Source: Dendrophyllia cribrosa
Taxonomy: Eukaryota > Cnidaria > Anthozoa > Scleractinia > Dendrophylliidae
Assembly: GCA_024195265.1 (NCBI GenBank)
Contig: JAJLRJ010000014.1
Coordinates: 18,929,959 to 18,993,958 of the forward strand
Length of the DNA: 64,000 nt
Direction of reading: 5' to 3'
Shown in pieces: positions 11,396-23,308 of the stretch. The notes under the pieces are model-generated. The model made no database searches and was not told where the DNA came from. It saw only the letters and a program-made list of their open reading frames with translations. Positions within the stretch are counted from its first letter, which is position 1; each line of letters begins with the position of its first letter. Made by a program: the position numbers and the translations under genes.

Positions 11396-12568
11396 GGTAC
11401 CAATTCTTTACCCCTAGGAGGTACCAATTCTTTACCTCATAGGAGGTACCAATTCTTTACCCCTAAGAAGTACCAATTCTTTACCCCTGCGAGGTACCAA
11501 TTCTTTACCCCTAGGAGGTACCAATTCTTTACCTCATAGGAGGTACCAATTCTTTACCCCTAAGAAGTACCAATTCTTTACCCCTGCGAGGTACCAATTC
11601 TTTACCCCTAGGAGGTACCAATTCTTTACCCCTAGGAGGTACCAATTCTTTACCCCTAGGAGATACCAATTCTTTACCTCTAGGAGGTACCAATTCTTTA
11701 CCCCTAAGAGGTACCAATTCTTTACCCCTAGGAGGTACCAATTCTTTACCCCTAAGAGGTACAGGAGCCCATCACCCGGAGCCTCTATACGGACTATATC
11801 CTTGAGTCAACCTTTGCTCGTATCTTTCTATTTTTAGAACAGTCTCAAGAGAATATTTTGTAAGACGACTCGATCACTAGAGTGTGACTGCGTGTGACGT
11901 AACACAATAACTTTGTTCTGATTGGACGGCGTAATGCGTTCGCGGGAATTCGAACATCTAAAAATAAAAAGATACGGGCAAAGGTTGTCTCCTAGGGTTT
12001 ATATGGGAGATGGAGGATCCGAGTGATGGGCTCCTGGAGGTACCAATTCTTTACCCCTAGGAGGTACCAATTCTTTAACCCTAAGAGGTACCAATTCTTT
12101 ACCCCAAAGAGGTACCAATTCTATACTCTTTCTTTGATTTTCTTTAGCCTTTATTCATGTATTAAAATAAAATGGCTGGAGGCTAACTTGAAAACCTTTT
12201 GGTTAATTTAGCCTCCAGGCTCTAAAGTTAATCTATATTTTAGAAGTATTATATTATCTGTAGTTTTTCTTGTTTAGTGTGTTCTTGTAAAATGTATATA
12301 TCTATTGTTATGAGTAAAATAAAAATTGTATTGTATTATTGTACTGTATTACCCCTAGGAGGTACCAATTCTTTACCCCTAAGCGGTACCAATTCTTTAC
12401 CCCTAGGAGGTACCAATTCTTTACCCCTAGGAGGTCCCAATTCTTTACCCATAGGAGGTACCAATTCTTTACCCCTAGGAGGTACCAATTCTTTACCCAT
12501 AGGAGGTACCAATTCTTTACCCCTAAGAGGTACCAATTCTTTACCCCTAGGAGGTACCAATTCTTTCT
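11396..12568. repeat. 24-bp minisatellite, AGGAGGTACCAATTCTTTACCCCT
   Basis: Three arrays of the same 24-bp unit occupy 11396-11761, 12037-12125 and 12349-12568. The unit contains a GGTACC palindrome. Variants replace GGAGG with AAGAGG, GCGAGG or AAGAAG. The unit length is divisible by three, so both strands are open and give false repetitive proteins. The arrays are split by the nested element at 11762-12036 and by an AT-rich insertion (about 12126-12348) ending in an ATTGT-type tail. The unit derives from the GGTACC motifs scattered in the family A elements. Confidence 0.9.
11762..12036. mobile_element. 275-bp inverted-repeat element nested in the minisatellite
   Basis: The ends CAGGAGCCCATCAC and GTGATGGGCTCCTG are perfect inverses. 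Similarity between the arms extends about 80 bp, to the CGTATCTTT.TATTTTTAGA segments. GAGGTA, part of the array unit, is duplicated on both sides (11756-11761 and 12037-12042). There is no coding capacity, so this is a MITE. Confidence 0.85.
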
Positions 12569-12642
12569 GGAAAGTTGTTCCTGTCAGCATATTTTTCTGG
12601 CTTAATACCCTAAAAGGTATCAGAATAACTCTGACAGTGGTC

Positions 12643-13048
12643 CCCCGGGGGGGGGGGGGGGGGTACTTCCTATAATGGGTTATGGGGGGATGCTCCGCCC
12701 GAAAGGGGTACCTTTTTGAGGCTGGAGGTATATGAAAGGGCAGGGATTTCACGAAGTATAGGGAAGGGTAGGTAAAACACGAGTTGAAATATAAAAAAAG
12801 GATAGGGAAATCTGCCATTTAAGTATTATAAAAAGTGCCTTTTAAAATATATCAAACAGACGCACGTAAAGGCTATATGAAAGGGGTACCATTTTCAATG
12901 AAAGGTATATGAAAGGGGTACCTTTTACAATAAAAGTTATATGAAAGGAGTACCTTTTCTGTCAAAAACGGTATATGAAAGAGTAAGGGTTTGGACCTTG
13001 GGGCGAAGCATCCCCGTAAAAAACTTTGTTGAGTACCTCCGCCCCGGG
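12643..13048. mobile_element. CCCGGG-bounded foldback element, family B copy 1
   Basis: The element starts CCCCGGGG with a long G run and GTACTTCC, and ends GAGTACCTCCGCCCCGGG. Inverted subterminal motifs read GGGGATGCTCCGCCC (left) and GGGCGAAGCATCCCC (right). The target duplication is CAGTGGTC at 12635-12642 and 13049-13056. The interior has repeated TATATGAAAGGGGTACC units. It is inserted into the family A element A1. Confidence 0.85.
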
Positions 13049-13154
13049 CAGTGGTCATTTTCAATTCACCTAAAGTGGTACCAAACCATTAATTTTACCC
13101 ACTAAAAGATACTACTTAGAAATTGAGCCTGAAACTATTTTTGACTGTCAGATG

Positions 13155-15017
13155 CTAATCGTTTTCACGGCCAACATACATTTCGCTTGTTAAGTTCCAT
13201 GTGGGATTGTCCATGCAGGGTTTAAGTTCAAAGAAATACGGAGAAGAAAACACACGGTGGTCAAAATGTGTCGTCGGACAAAAAATTGAAAAGTTTTGAA
13301 TGGGAACAACACTTTTTATCCCGTCGTTACTGTTCCGGCCAAAATAGCGCATCTTTTCCACGTAGGTTCCATGTAAACCCAAATAAGAGTTACACACGTT
13401 TGATATGTTATTAAATTCGCGAGAAAACGAAGCTGGCGGATCATGGTACAGTCTTCTATCGTGAAAATATTGTTTTGTTGGAATGTGTTTCAGCCACAGG
13501 CCGACTTGCTGATCAGCGTGAGGATGACACAACATCGTGCTTTCGTTTTGTGACAAGAATTCATGGATGATATCTTGAGTGAATATCATGAAGGATTCGT
13601 CGATCCAAGTGATACCCCCATCGCAGTGGAAATTTCCCCAGACTAGAGTTTTATTTGGTCGCGTTGGAAGTTCAAATAAAAGCCTCTTTAAGCACAGAAA
13701 GTAATCATCGTCAATTCTAAGAAGGTACCGGAAGTTAAATTTAGCCATGGCCCATTTGATGTGGTAGAGGAAGCGAAGCCCAAATTCCCGTCCTCCTTGC
13801 AGCGGCTGAAATTCCAGGTCTCTGTATGTGTTTCTTTCTTGCTGCATAAGGGTACGTTGAGCTTCATCCTCAGTTAGACCATCAGTGATAAAAACGCATT
13901 GGACCTATCAAAACAGACACAGACAATCCAATGAACCAATCACAACAGACACAGACAATCCAATGAACCAATCAGCACCGAAAGCAAATACATGAAGCCG
14001 GCGCCAAGCGCGGGAAAATGCGTGAAGTTCTAGACAACATCTATTGTGGGATAAAAGGAGGACAGCGAGACTATTCTTCTTGCCTTAGGCGTACATTTTA
14101 GGTCATTTCCATCAGTTTGGTTTTAATGATTTAAGTAATGGTCCTATTAAGAAGTAGGCAATCTAACCGCAGGGAATGCAAAAAGGTGGTAATTGTGACA
14201 TTGTTGAAACCGTCCACCTCATTGGCTAAAACGTGAAAATCTACCTTAACTTAACCAGGTAGTAAATTTATTTCTCTCTAGTTTACTAATTGATTCCCTT
14301 TTAGTTAAAACTATTCTGAGTTTTAATGCAACCAAAATTCTATGTGGGAAACATGTAAAATTTGAAGCCTTTCTTGGCCATTGTTTTGGAGTTTCACGAT
14401 TGGATGAAATCTTGTAGCACAAAAGAATCATCACTTTAAAATAAAGTTCCAGTACATTTTATTTCAAAAACATGTTGTCCATAGTAAAAAAAACCTAAAC
14501 AATCTTATGTGATGTGGGGAAAGCGAAATGCCGCGGAACAATAGAGCATTGCCTAGTTCTTACACGCATTGTTACTTAAATTTGTTCAAAATGTCAATCA
14601 AGGGGCGAATTTTTTCTGTCTGGAAATTTGGCTATATAATTAGTATAGACCAAGTAAGAGGGGCTCGCCTACCTGACTCTCTGCGCAGTGTTTCCACCAC
14701 GTTTCTCTTATCGCTTGCCTTCGGTCAAATCTTTGTGGTGCAGTGCTAACAATAATTAATAGCAAGACGTTCTTCTTGTTGCTTCCCAAATCTTTGAAAT
14801 CAATCAAAGAGCTTGCGTTGTTAAAGCTAGCTGAAACGTCCAAGTCGAGTCTGTCAGTGGAACCATTATTAGTTTTATCAAGAAATTTTGGCAGTGATTT
14901 CTTAATATCTCCTGGTAAAAACGAGAAATCGATGTACAGCATCAAAAACACTGTGCAGGCGAATGCAGAAATAAACAGCAAATACGCAAGAATTACTGCC
15001 ACCCGTTTGAAATTCAT
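13155..15017 (-). CDS. GT31 family beta-1,3-galactosyltransferase-like protein (two exons)
   Basis: Exon 1 is 15017-14673 and exon 2 is 13904-13155, joined by a 768-bp phase-0 intron (AGTCAG|GTAGGC ... TTGATAG|GTCCAA). The product is 364 aa. The ATG at 15017 is preferred because its context is GCCATGA; an in-frame ATG at 15056 would add 13 residues. Residues 4-28 form a signal-anchor helix after a very short cytosolic tail, as expected for a Golgi type II protein. Family motifs are RRQAIRETWW, then CVFITDG (across the splice junction), then the metal- and nucleotide-sugar-binding DxD as RIDDDYFL. The usual EDV-G motif near the C-terminus reads DQQVGLWL, so the acidic residue is altered. In the family, galactose or GlcNAc is transferred from UDP-sugar in beta-1,3 linkage to glycoproteins or glycolipids. 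The exact acceptor cannot be read from the sequence. Confidence 0.9.
13905..14025. repeat. Fragment of CCAAT-rich foldback family F
   Basis: CAATCCAATGAACCAATCA occurs twice, followed by CGGCGCCAAGCGCGGGAAAA. This matches the middle of the 23904-24189 element. It lies directly against the 3' splice site of the GT31 intron, so the intron's last bases come from the repeat. Confidence 0.7.
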
Positions 15018-15059
15018 GGCGAAAGTGTTCCTTAGATTGTAACTTATATTGATCATTGA

Positions 15060-15600
15060 AGGTGGACACTGTTTAGACTGGTTTGATCTAGCTGTCCATA
15101 GTCACTGTTCCTCGCAGAATAATTCTAGGAACTGCAGACACTCTGAAAACAGAAAATAATGTCTTGATTAGACTTACGTTTCAATTATATTAATACAGAA
15201 TGGAAGCTGCGCACGCTTTCAATTGGCTAAAACAAATGATTTACCGTTATAAATAAGCCATAGTAAAACGTGTTTTATCAAGAAAAGATTAAACTTAAGC
15301 GCGAAAAAAAAAAACGTTTTTGACGTTAACTCTTTTTTCTATGAGAGCCCTTTTTATAAAAACTCGGAGGCCGGTGAGATTGGCGAATTTTTCTTCACGC
15401 TTTGAACAAACCCAAACTGAGATTTATTCAGGACGTCGTTATTTTGTCCACTTGTTTTTACAATAAGCTAAAAAAATAAGATCAAATATAAGGAGAAATG
15501 TAACAATTTCAAATGAGCGCGCGAGGATCGCCGCTTCGCTCAATTGTTTTGCAGTCAAACGTCAGCTTTCACAAGTTAGAAACAGACTGACATTTCTAAA
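15060..15600. other. Upstream region of the GT31 gene
   Basis: This is the stretch upstream of the minus-strand gene. There may be a 5' UTR and promoter here, but no TATA box or initiator stands out. The rest is AT-rich with no other feature. Confidence 0.3.
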
Positions 15601-16680
15601 CAACAAGCTGTACACAGCTTGAACTCATGGCGTCTTTAAGGCGGGTGAAGTCACAAAGGCTTTTACTCGCGAACTACCCGGTCATATTTTAATTCAACAA
15701 ACCGAAGACGGGTTACTTCAACTAAGTGCGTGCGATAACTGAAAGGAAATTAACAAATACAGAAATAAACAAAAGATAACTTAAGCAACTGGCAAGGAAA
15801 GCACAGAAAAACAGCAAAATAGGAATAAACTAGAAACTTACAAGACGATTGTGACAAGCAAACGAAAAGCGATGAACCGACGAAGCAACAAACTAACAGG
15901 ACAGAAACTCGAGATCTTGACAAACCCACACTGACCAGAAATTTACATGCTAGCGGTATATATACAATATGCAAAATAATCATAGCAAGTAAAACAAAGG
16001 GCAAATAACAATGAAACTAATGAACAAGAAAAACTAAACGTAGAAGCGTGAAAAACTAGAAAAAATACATTCCTGGCGCTAACAGCGGGACTTAACCTGA
16101 ACGCCATTTTCCCGCCACTGAACATGGCTTTAACAGAAATATCTCGTTCACGTTTCAAGCAATCCAAAAACCTAATGCTCATCTCATGAATCTATGTTAT
16201 GGGGTGTTTTGTAAATTTTGGGGTGATTTGGAGTGTTTTGAGTGCTTTTACGGAGAAACCGTTTCTTTAGACATAATTTTAACTTTATGGTATAAAGTTA
16301 AAGTTATGTCTAAAAAGTACGACAACACTACATTCACTGCATTCAGTAACCGACACTTGAAACCACGACCGCTAACTGAAATGACAAGTTATATAAAATA
16401 CAAAACTTCCCGGAACAAAAATCCCGCAACAATAAGCGGCGAACACAATATCAATAGTGCACTCAGGCTGTTATGCTTCCTTCTACTTCTCAAGTCAACA
16501 CACGAGGTGATTTTGCCGCCATCTTGAAATCAAGAGCGAGATCGCGAGGTCGCGTGTCAACCAATCAGACCAGTGCAACTAAAATATGCGTGCATAAATT
16601 TGCATGCGCTAATGTAACACGATAAAAAAACTCGGAGCCGAATCTATAACTCGTCGTCTGTGCCACGAGTAATAAACTGC
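15600..16680 (+). repeat. Dispersed 1.1-kb repeat, family M copy 1
   Basis: Segments of this stretch recur in inverted orientation at 52350-52870. Shared parts are the AAGCTGTACACAGCTT motif near 15605, the ACAAGTTATATAAAA stretch near 16385, the TCAACACACGAGG block near 16495, and the tail with ATATGCGTGCATAAATTTG and the CTCGTG/CACGAG hairpin. A third copy of the tail lies at about 10830-10925. No coding capacity is convincing, so it is probably a non-autonomous transposon. Confidence 0.6.
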
Positions 16681-16689
16681 GTTCATGAA

Positions 16690-19310
16690 CAGTTTTCCCA
16701 CACTAACTTCAGCGAAAATGTTAACTTTCATAGAGATTGATCCTCTAAAAACATAAAATATAAAAATTATAAAATATAAAAATTTTGAAATTTACTATTT
16801 TTACATGAAAAAAAAAAAAGACAGGTAGGCATAGAATGACTGCCTGTCATACATCACAATCACAATCTTTGAATTTTTGTGAAGCGGAAGAACTCTAAGG
16901 AACTCCAAGGCGAATATTTTCATGGATCATGTTTTTTAGTTCAAAGATTTTGAAAGGATTAAAAAAGTTCATTAGGAAATTGTTTTTAAGCTACCGGCAA
17001 CTTTAAAAACTTCTTTTATAAGATATCGGTAGTTTACATAGGCGAAGTGAAAACGAATTCATATAAATCGCCACTAAAGTCGCATTAAAAATATCGCATA
17101 ATATAAAATATCGTAACAGCGGTGTAAAGTTCGTCAACATATTTAGCCCTGAGTTGTGCCTTAAGAATTCACATAACTTTCGGTCGATCAGGGACGTCAA
17201 GACTGGAGTTGATTATTTGACAAAAACCTAATTCATTTTCTATTTTAAATGAAATAAATTAAAACTGAAAGAAATTTCTTTCAGGCAGAAGAAAAAAACA
17301 AAAAGTAAACAACGATTATTCATAAGTGACAATAATTTTCATATTTTTTTAATTGTCCTTAGTATGTCCTTTTAATTTGCCTATGTATTATTATAATGTG
17401 CCTGTCTCGTTATAATGGTCGGTAACTAAAGAGAATATTCCACATGTGCTGTATGTGCATTAGGATTTTGCAAGTAAATCATGTAGATGTAAGTAGATGT
17501 GCTTTTGTATGTATAAAAAGATGTTTAATTATATCGTTATTCACAGTTTAATCCAAATTGGATTGTTTTGCGCTTGAAACCAGGTAAAGTAGTTGAATCT
17601 TTTTACGGTACCAACTCGGTTGATTAAAAAAAAAACTTTCATGTAGTCGTTTTAATTGTTTAGCTCTCAAAAATTGACAAGTCATGTTTTCGAACATCGT
17701 TAACAACCAATTACTTGTATTCAAAGATGGTCACCTAGGAGAGGCCGTTATCGCTTCTCTACGAGCGGTCCCTGTGACAGCAGGAACTCATAAAACAGCT
17801 CTATAATCGGGTATACCTTGATCGCAGTGATTTAACTTTGAAAGAAAAAGGACGAAGACAAAGGATATTTTAAAATTAGTAATATTTATTTTAGAGCTGA
17901 CTTTAAAACTATGAATTTGACACGGTAACTAACAACTTCATTTTCCACGTGTGCCAGCGCTCTGCTCAGTTCATAATGATTTCCAAAACAAACTGTAAAA
18001 TACGTATTGGCAAGAAAGAAAGGCCAAAAGAGACTAATGCAAATTTCGATATAGAACTATCGCATTTTAATTCTTACTAGTTTTTAAAGCTTCCTGTGTT
18101 TGTATTCACTCATAAAGCGTATATAACTTGCCATCCAGTCGCTAGCGGCCGGGAGCGGTAAAAGCGGTTGTCAGTTTGGCAGGCTATAGTTTGCTCACTT
18201 TTGTTCAGTCTGCGTAAAAATGAACAAACGTTTTCTTGAACTTAACGAAAGAAGCTTATGCATTTTCCCCGTGAATTCACATGGAATGATCTTGTACATG
18301 TTAATATTATATAACTGTTTTATATGATCGTGTGTATATATTCGTACTAAAATGTCAGTTTTAAAACCATGCCGCTATAAGATGTTCGGACCATCAGATA
18401 AAAATTCCACAAACCGAAAGAATATTGAACGACGAACAAAATGCCTTGTTCCTAAAAAGTTAGCTTGAGTTTAATTTGAAATATTTTTTTAAGGGAATTA
18501 TTTGCCTCCCGACATCAGGACTTTCTAAGAACCAAAAATAGCATTTTTCATCCCCTCGAAAACATCAGGCGTAGTTCAGTTTTATTCGGTCCGAAAACGT
18601 GAGTCAGTTTGGATGCCCCTGGATAAATAAATAAATAAAAAATAAAATAAATTAAAAAAAAATTTCCGATTTGAGAACCTTAACTGTTCGGCATATATAT
18701 GTTTGTAATCGTAAAATCTGATAGTGTTGTGAACATCCCAAACAGCTGTTTGGCGAAACAATTCGTTGGGTGCGATTGATCACTATATTCCTGACAACCT
18801 CTTTTAGTCCGTAATGCACTTTTACCTCGCATTTTGGATGATTTTTCTTACGAACGTTTCAACTGTACTTTTATAAAATCACTCACCGTTTAACTTGATC
18901 ACTAATTCCACTACCAGTATCACATTGACTAGCCCGGGTTCGAACTTAACTAGATGTAAACTAAAGGTTGAATTAATGAAGTATGGCTCTTTGAGCACGC
19001 CGGTTTCAAAATCGGTTTTCAATTAACAGTTGAGTGACGTCACCATAGATATTTGACCGCCTTCCGAGACATCCTTTAAAAATCACAGGTAAACAGAAAT
19101 TGAAATAAAAATAAATAATTGCAAGCTGTCATCGCTTTATTGCTTGACTGTTTGGAAAGAGATCGATTATAATTGTATTATTTTGAAATGGATTAAATTA
19201 ACAAGATCTAATCTTTGACGTGGTTTGTGCTGATAAAAAGTTACCGTTGGCCCCCTAACGATTTCACGATTTCATAAGACTGAACGCGTTACGCATAGAC
19301 GATAAACTGC
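16690..19310. other. 2.6 kb without recognisable gene
   Basis: The sequence is AT-rich. I find no open frame with a recognisable domain, no tRNA-like sequence except a weak B-box-like GGGTTCGAAC near 18936, and no inverted repeat of note. Confidence 0.4.
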
Positions 19311-19313
19311 AGA

Positions 19314-19955
19314 AAGTGAAACATAAGAAATGGCAAACTGATCCTTACGGCAGTGCAACAGAAGCAGAAGCAAATAAAATATAATAAAATACAAGTGGAA
19401 TAAAATAGTGCGCAATATTTTGCTTTGCAAAACAAAGCTTCTTCAGGGGCTAGCACTATAAATGATTACAACTGTAAAAACGTTATACAAGTGGTTTTGA
19501 AAAAAAGGAAAAAATAACAAAAACAATTGATATGATTGGTGAAGGGTTTGGCGGGCGATAAACTAAACTGACCTAGTGATGAGAAAGTTAATGAAGTTCG
19601 TCGCGTCTGTTGATTATATTCCAAGTGGTTCTATTAAAAGTCTTTGCTTTGCCTATGAGATATGCTTCACGCGCTTTTCGTAGAGTCTCCAACTGTTACG
19701 CCACAAAATGTAATAATTGACGCAAAATGTAATAGTAACCCAAAATGTAATAACTTTTGACGCAAAATGTAATAGTAACCCAAAATGTAATAACTTTTGA
19801 CGCAAAATGTAATAAACTCGGTAACCCAAAATGTAATAACTTTAATTTTGACGCAAAATGTAATAAACTAAAGTAACGCAAAATGTAATAAATTTGACGC
19901 TTTTATTCTGTTTCTCTGCCGTAAGGATCAGTTTGCCGTTTCTTATGTTTCACTT
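19314..19955. mobile_element. TIR element with CTGATCCTTACGGCA ends
   Basis: The left end at 19314-19352 (AAGTGAAACATAAGAAATGG ... CCTTACGGCA) is the inverse of the right end at 19917-19955 with about one mismatch. The interior holds TTGCAAAACAAAGCTTCTTC and a tandem array (19690-19900). A related element with GATCCTTACGGCA ends and a similar TTGCAAAACAAA motif lies at 27468-28226. No transposase is encoded, so it is non-autonomous. Confidence 0.75.
19690..19900. repeat. CAAAATGTAATA array
   Basis: The 12-base core CAAAATGTAATA (one copy GCCACAAAATG) occurs about nine times. It is separated by short spacers that alternate between TTGACG and GTAACC types. The array sits inside the 19314-19955 element. 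Confidence 0.85.
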
Positions 19956-20556
19956 CAAGTATTAATACTGATCTAGGTCTGGAGACCCAGATCCGGCCAT
20001 TCTCAGTCAACGGTTTGATTCAGTGATCGTGCATTTTATGTTTCTTTTTATACGATACACAGAGTAGGGGTTGACATATCATGCTCCTAAAATTGACTAT
20101 TATAACCTTTGACGTTATATGATCTAAGTTATGCTCGACTGTAGCTGATAATGCCAGTAATTATGAAGGTCGAAATGGGGGTACCTCGATTACACTTAAC
20201 ACTTAATTTTTGGGCCCTGTAACATAAAACAGTCCAAATTTAGGCATTTTAACACTAACAGTAAAAATTCACTGTAACAGTAAATTTCATCCAGATAGAA
20301 ACAAAATCGGCTCCGGAAAATAACTTTCCCCTAGTTTCTCGAGGCTAACGAATTTCCATTTACCTTTGTTTGCAGGTTCAAGGTGTTTCCTTATCCAGCT
20401 GGCTTTTAACGGCCTATTAAAGGCTTGTAAATCAATCATTCTTCGTTGATCATTACTTGTCTTTGAATTTAATCGCCCTTTCCATCCCATAAGAAGTCAA
20501 AGAGCAGATTGTTTACCTTTTTAACAAATCAGTATGTATGAGTGGGAAGTGGCGTT
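19956..20556. other. No supported gene
   Basis: No recognisable coding region or repeat structure is visible in this 0.6-kb AT-rich stretch between two inverted-repeat elements. Confidence 0.35.
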
Positions 20557-21004
20557 AAAGGGGCTATGTCGCAAGGTGAGTCTGCGCAATGAGTTCCTGT
20601 CATGTGACGTCACCTGACGTCACACACGCCAAATTTCTATTGTTCCCTCCCGGATCGCGGCAAGTTTTATCGCGCTTGCACTCGTGTCGAACCACGCGAG
20701 GTAAACAAACACACGATCGATTTCGCTTTTTAATTTCTCCCCAACTTCCACCACTACTGGAATACATCGAATTTTTCGAAGGTACGACTAACAAATCGCA
20801 GAAATAATTTAACAAAAATCTAGCCAAGTAAATACTCTAACTAATTTGTAAACTTGAGATCTATCCTTCCACGCAATACGACGGGATGTAACGGATTGCA
20901 GCGAATTCGACTGTAATGGCCGCCAACTTGATAAAAAGCCACCGGACGTTTTTCAAGTTGTTAGTACCCAGTACTCACCCGCCATCCTCGCGACATAGCC
21001 CTTC
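20557..21004. mobile_element. TIR element with AAGGGGCTATGTCGC end
   Basis: AAAGGGGCTATGTCGCAAGG at the left is inverted at the right as CCTCGCGACATAGCCCTT, about 450 bp apart, with a further shared GGGTGAG-like motif. The same terminal motif (GGGGCTATGTC) starts the intronic repeats at 39645 and 53420, which suggests one family. Confidence 0.65.
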
Positions 21005-21039
21005 AAAATGTATAACATAAGTTAAGACACACATTTTTT

Positions 21040-21830
21040 ACTGCTGTTATCTTCCCACTGAAGTAGGGTAAGTTTTCTACATTGCCAGTTTTCCATCACT
21101 TTTGTAATTTTATCGATCCTTTCTTGATAGCCTTAGCAAGAGTATATCGGCTCTTTTTGGTTGAAAACCAGATACCTAAGGCAAAAACCTTGTTTCTTTC
21201 CCAAGTAAAATCGTCCCTCCCCGCCTGCAAAAGGCCGTCTATTCTTTGAGGAACCAATAAAAAAAGCCTTTGTTTTTTATGGTGCCAAAAAGGTCTAGGA
21301 TGTCAATAGAATTCTAGAAAGACTTCTCTGATCCGTCTAGAAACGGCATCGTATCATCCGAAATTGGCTGATTTTATGCCCCTCTTCATAGGTTACAACG
21401 CCCTCAGTACTCTCATCGGCTCTGATAGAGTTTGCTAATATTTTAGCGGCGTTAATGAAAGGTAGTGAGAAGCGGGCAACCTTGTCTTACCCCTCTATTT
21501 AGCTGAAAGTGGTGCGAGACCCAACCGTTATATTCTATAAACTTCCACTCCAAGGTGTCGAACGCCTTTTCAAAATCTATCAACAACTAAAGTCCGGGTG
21601 TTCCGTTGAATTCATTGCATTGTGCTCAGCAAAATTTATGACTCCGTCAATTAGTAGAATGTTCTCTGCAATAGAGCAGCCCTTTAGGAAACCACTTTGG
21701 TCATAATTAATTATATTGGGTAATACTCGTTTTATTCTGTTAGCTATTGCCTTAGACGCAATTTTGTAGTCGCAGTTAAAAAGCTCCCGGATTATATCAC
21801 TGAATTGTTTTGTGGTAATACACTCGTAGA
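21040..21830 (-). pseudogene. L1-like LINE reverse transcriptase fragment
   Basis: Read on the minus strand, the stretch contains DYKIASKAIANRIKRVLP and DQSGFLKGCSIAENILLIDG (about 21780-21660), the catalytic A motif DFEKAFDTLEWKFI (about 21580-21537) and QGCPL-like residues (about 21480). A degenerate FADD box lies near 21360 and LGIWFSTKKSRYTLAKAIKK near 21180-21120. The order and wording match L1/Tx1-type non-LTR reverse transcriptases. Stops and frameshifts interrupt it, including two stops just before DFEKAF, so it is dead. No endonuclease domain was seen upstream. Confidence 0.85.
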
Positions 21831-22066
21831 TATGGCATGCTGGTTGAATGAAGAAAAATACCCAGTTTTGACAAATTAATCAGATCTTCATTCAGCCTTC
21901 ATGACCATAAAACATAAAATCATTCATTATTTTACATTCTAAATAGCTTACCTTCTATGTCTACCTCTTCGATAAGTGATGACCGATAAGCTTGACTGAT
22001 ACCTTTTTCACGAATCTAGAACGTTAAGTTACACAAACCAATTTACAACAAGTGAAACCTCTGTAG

Positions 22067-22325
22067 CAGAAACCCATAAGTGGGTTGAAACTTGCAACTG
22101 TCTCTTGTACGCTTCAAAACAAGCTTCCGATTATTCAATTTGCTAAAAAGTTGTTACAGCCATATTTGGAAAACCAGGTAAAAATATTAACCAATCAATT
22201 CGCCAGAACAACTTGCTTCCAATCTCCCTGGACCGAGGGGTTTCCAAATATGGTACTAAGCAAAAAATGAATATTCAGAAGCTGTGAATGCACGTTACAC
22301 GTTTCAACCCACTTATGGGTTTCTG
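22067..22325. mobile_element. MITE with perfect 25-bp ends
   Basis: CAGAAACCCATAAGTGGGTT(GAAAC) at 22067-22091 is perfectly inverted at 22301-22325. TCTGTAG is directly repeated on both sides (22060-22066 and 22326-22332), a 7-bp or mutated 8-bp target duplication. Length is 259 bp and there is no coding capacity. Confidence 0.85.
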
Positions 22326-22548
22326 TCTGTAGTTATATATGACCACCTAATCAATAAGCGGTACCTTCAAATGGAAAGTGGATGTTTTTGCCACGGACCA
22401 ATTAGTTTCTCTTTTGCATTGTGCTATTCATAGCCTCCTATTTTTCCGAATTTGTTAATATTATTGCCATAACAGGCGAGTGGAATCGTCATAAATGTTG
22501 ATAATGTTTCCTCTTGGTCTTGACATTCGAAGACATGGCAGCCCAGTT

Positions 22549-22989
22549 CCCGGGCCGGGGGGGTACTCCCTATAATGGGCTATACGGGGATGCTCCGCCC
22601 GAAAGGGGTACCTTTTTTAGGCTGGAGATATATGAAAGGGTCGGATTTCACGAGTTGAAGTATGTGAAAGAGTAGGGATTTCACGAAGAATAGGAAATGG
22701 TAGCGAAAACACGACTTGAAGCATAAAAAAGGTAGGGAAAACTGCAATTTAAGTATTATAAAAAGGGCCTTTCAAAATATATCGACCAGACGCACGCAAA
22801 GGCTATATGAAAGGGATACCATTTTCAACAAAAGGTATATGAAAGGGGTACCATTTTCAATGAAAGTATATGAAAGGGGTACCTTTTCTGTCAAAAACGG
22901 TATATGAAAGGGTAAGGGTTTGGACCACGGGGCGGAGCATCCCCGTACAAAACTTTGTTGAGTACCCCCCCCCCCCCCCCCCCCCGGGG
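22549..22989. mobile_element. CCCGGG-bounded foldback element, family B copy 2
   Basis: The ends are CCCGGGCCGGGGGGG TACTCCC and GAGTA followed by a long C run and CCGGGG. The target duplication is GCCCAGTT at 22541-22548 and 22990-22997. Inverted GGGGATGCTCCGCCC and GGGCGGAGCATCCCC lie inside the ends. The interior has four or five TATATGAAAGGGGTACC units. Confidence 0.9.
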
Positions 22990-23148
22990 GCCCAGTTACC
23001 TAACGATGAAAGTACCCTTTTGACAGAGTCTCAATCAGATCTTCTTTGACTCTTCGATTTTTCGAATTTTATTACCCAATCACGAAAAAAAAAAATTAAA
23101 TCATTTAAAATTATCTTTATTCCGTTTTTCCTTGAAATGGCTCAACAA

Positions 23149-23308
23149 TAGACCAATTTCGATATATTAAGCATACTTGGCTCCTAGGCTTGGGGGAATA
23201 AAACAAAAAGACCACATTGAGGTTCAGCGTTGAATTACTCATTTCTTTTGTTTTATTCCCCCAAGCCTCGGAGCCAAGTATGAATTTTAATATATCGAAA
23301 TTGGTCTA
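23149..23308. mobile_element. 160-bp palindromic MITE, TAGACCAATTTCGATATATT
   Basis: Both ends read TAGACCAATTTCGATATATT inwards. The arms extend through AGCATACTTGGCTCC and GGCTTGGGGGAATAAAAC with few mismatches. It abuts the next element directly. Confidence 0.9.

Larger units (their letters stand above)
11219..13110. mobile_element. G-tract foldback element A1 (composite, expanded)
   Basis: The left end is a long poly-G run followed by TTGACGGGCGTGATCGTCGG and CCCTAAAAGGT-type motifs, matching the left arm of the 24515-24842 element. The right part (CAGTGGTCATTTTC ... ACCCACTAAAAGATAC, to about 13110) matches the same family's right interior. The body is swollen by a 24-bp minisatellite, a nested 275-bp inverted-repeat element and a family B element (12643-13048). 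The right poly-C end is missing, and the element abuts the 3' end of the GT31 gene. Confidence 0.65.

Noticed and set aside
11529..12818. Long repetitive reading frames (VPPRGKEL and YQFFTPRR types)
   Set aside because: They are translations of the 24-bp minisatellite, open on both strands because 24 is divisible by three. There are no flanking gene features.
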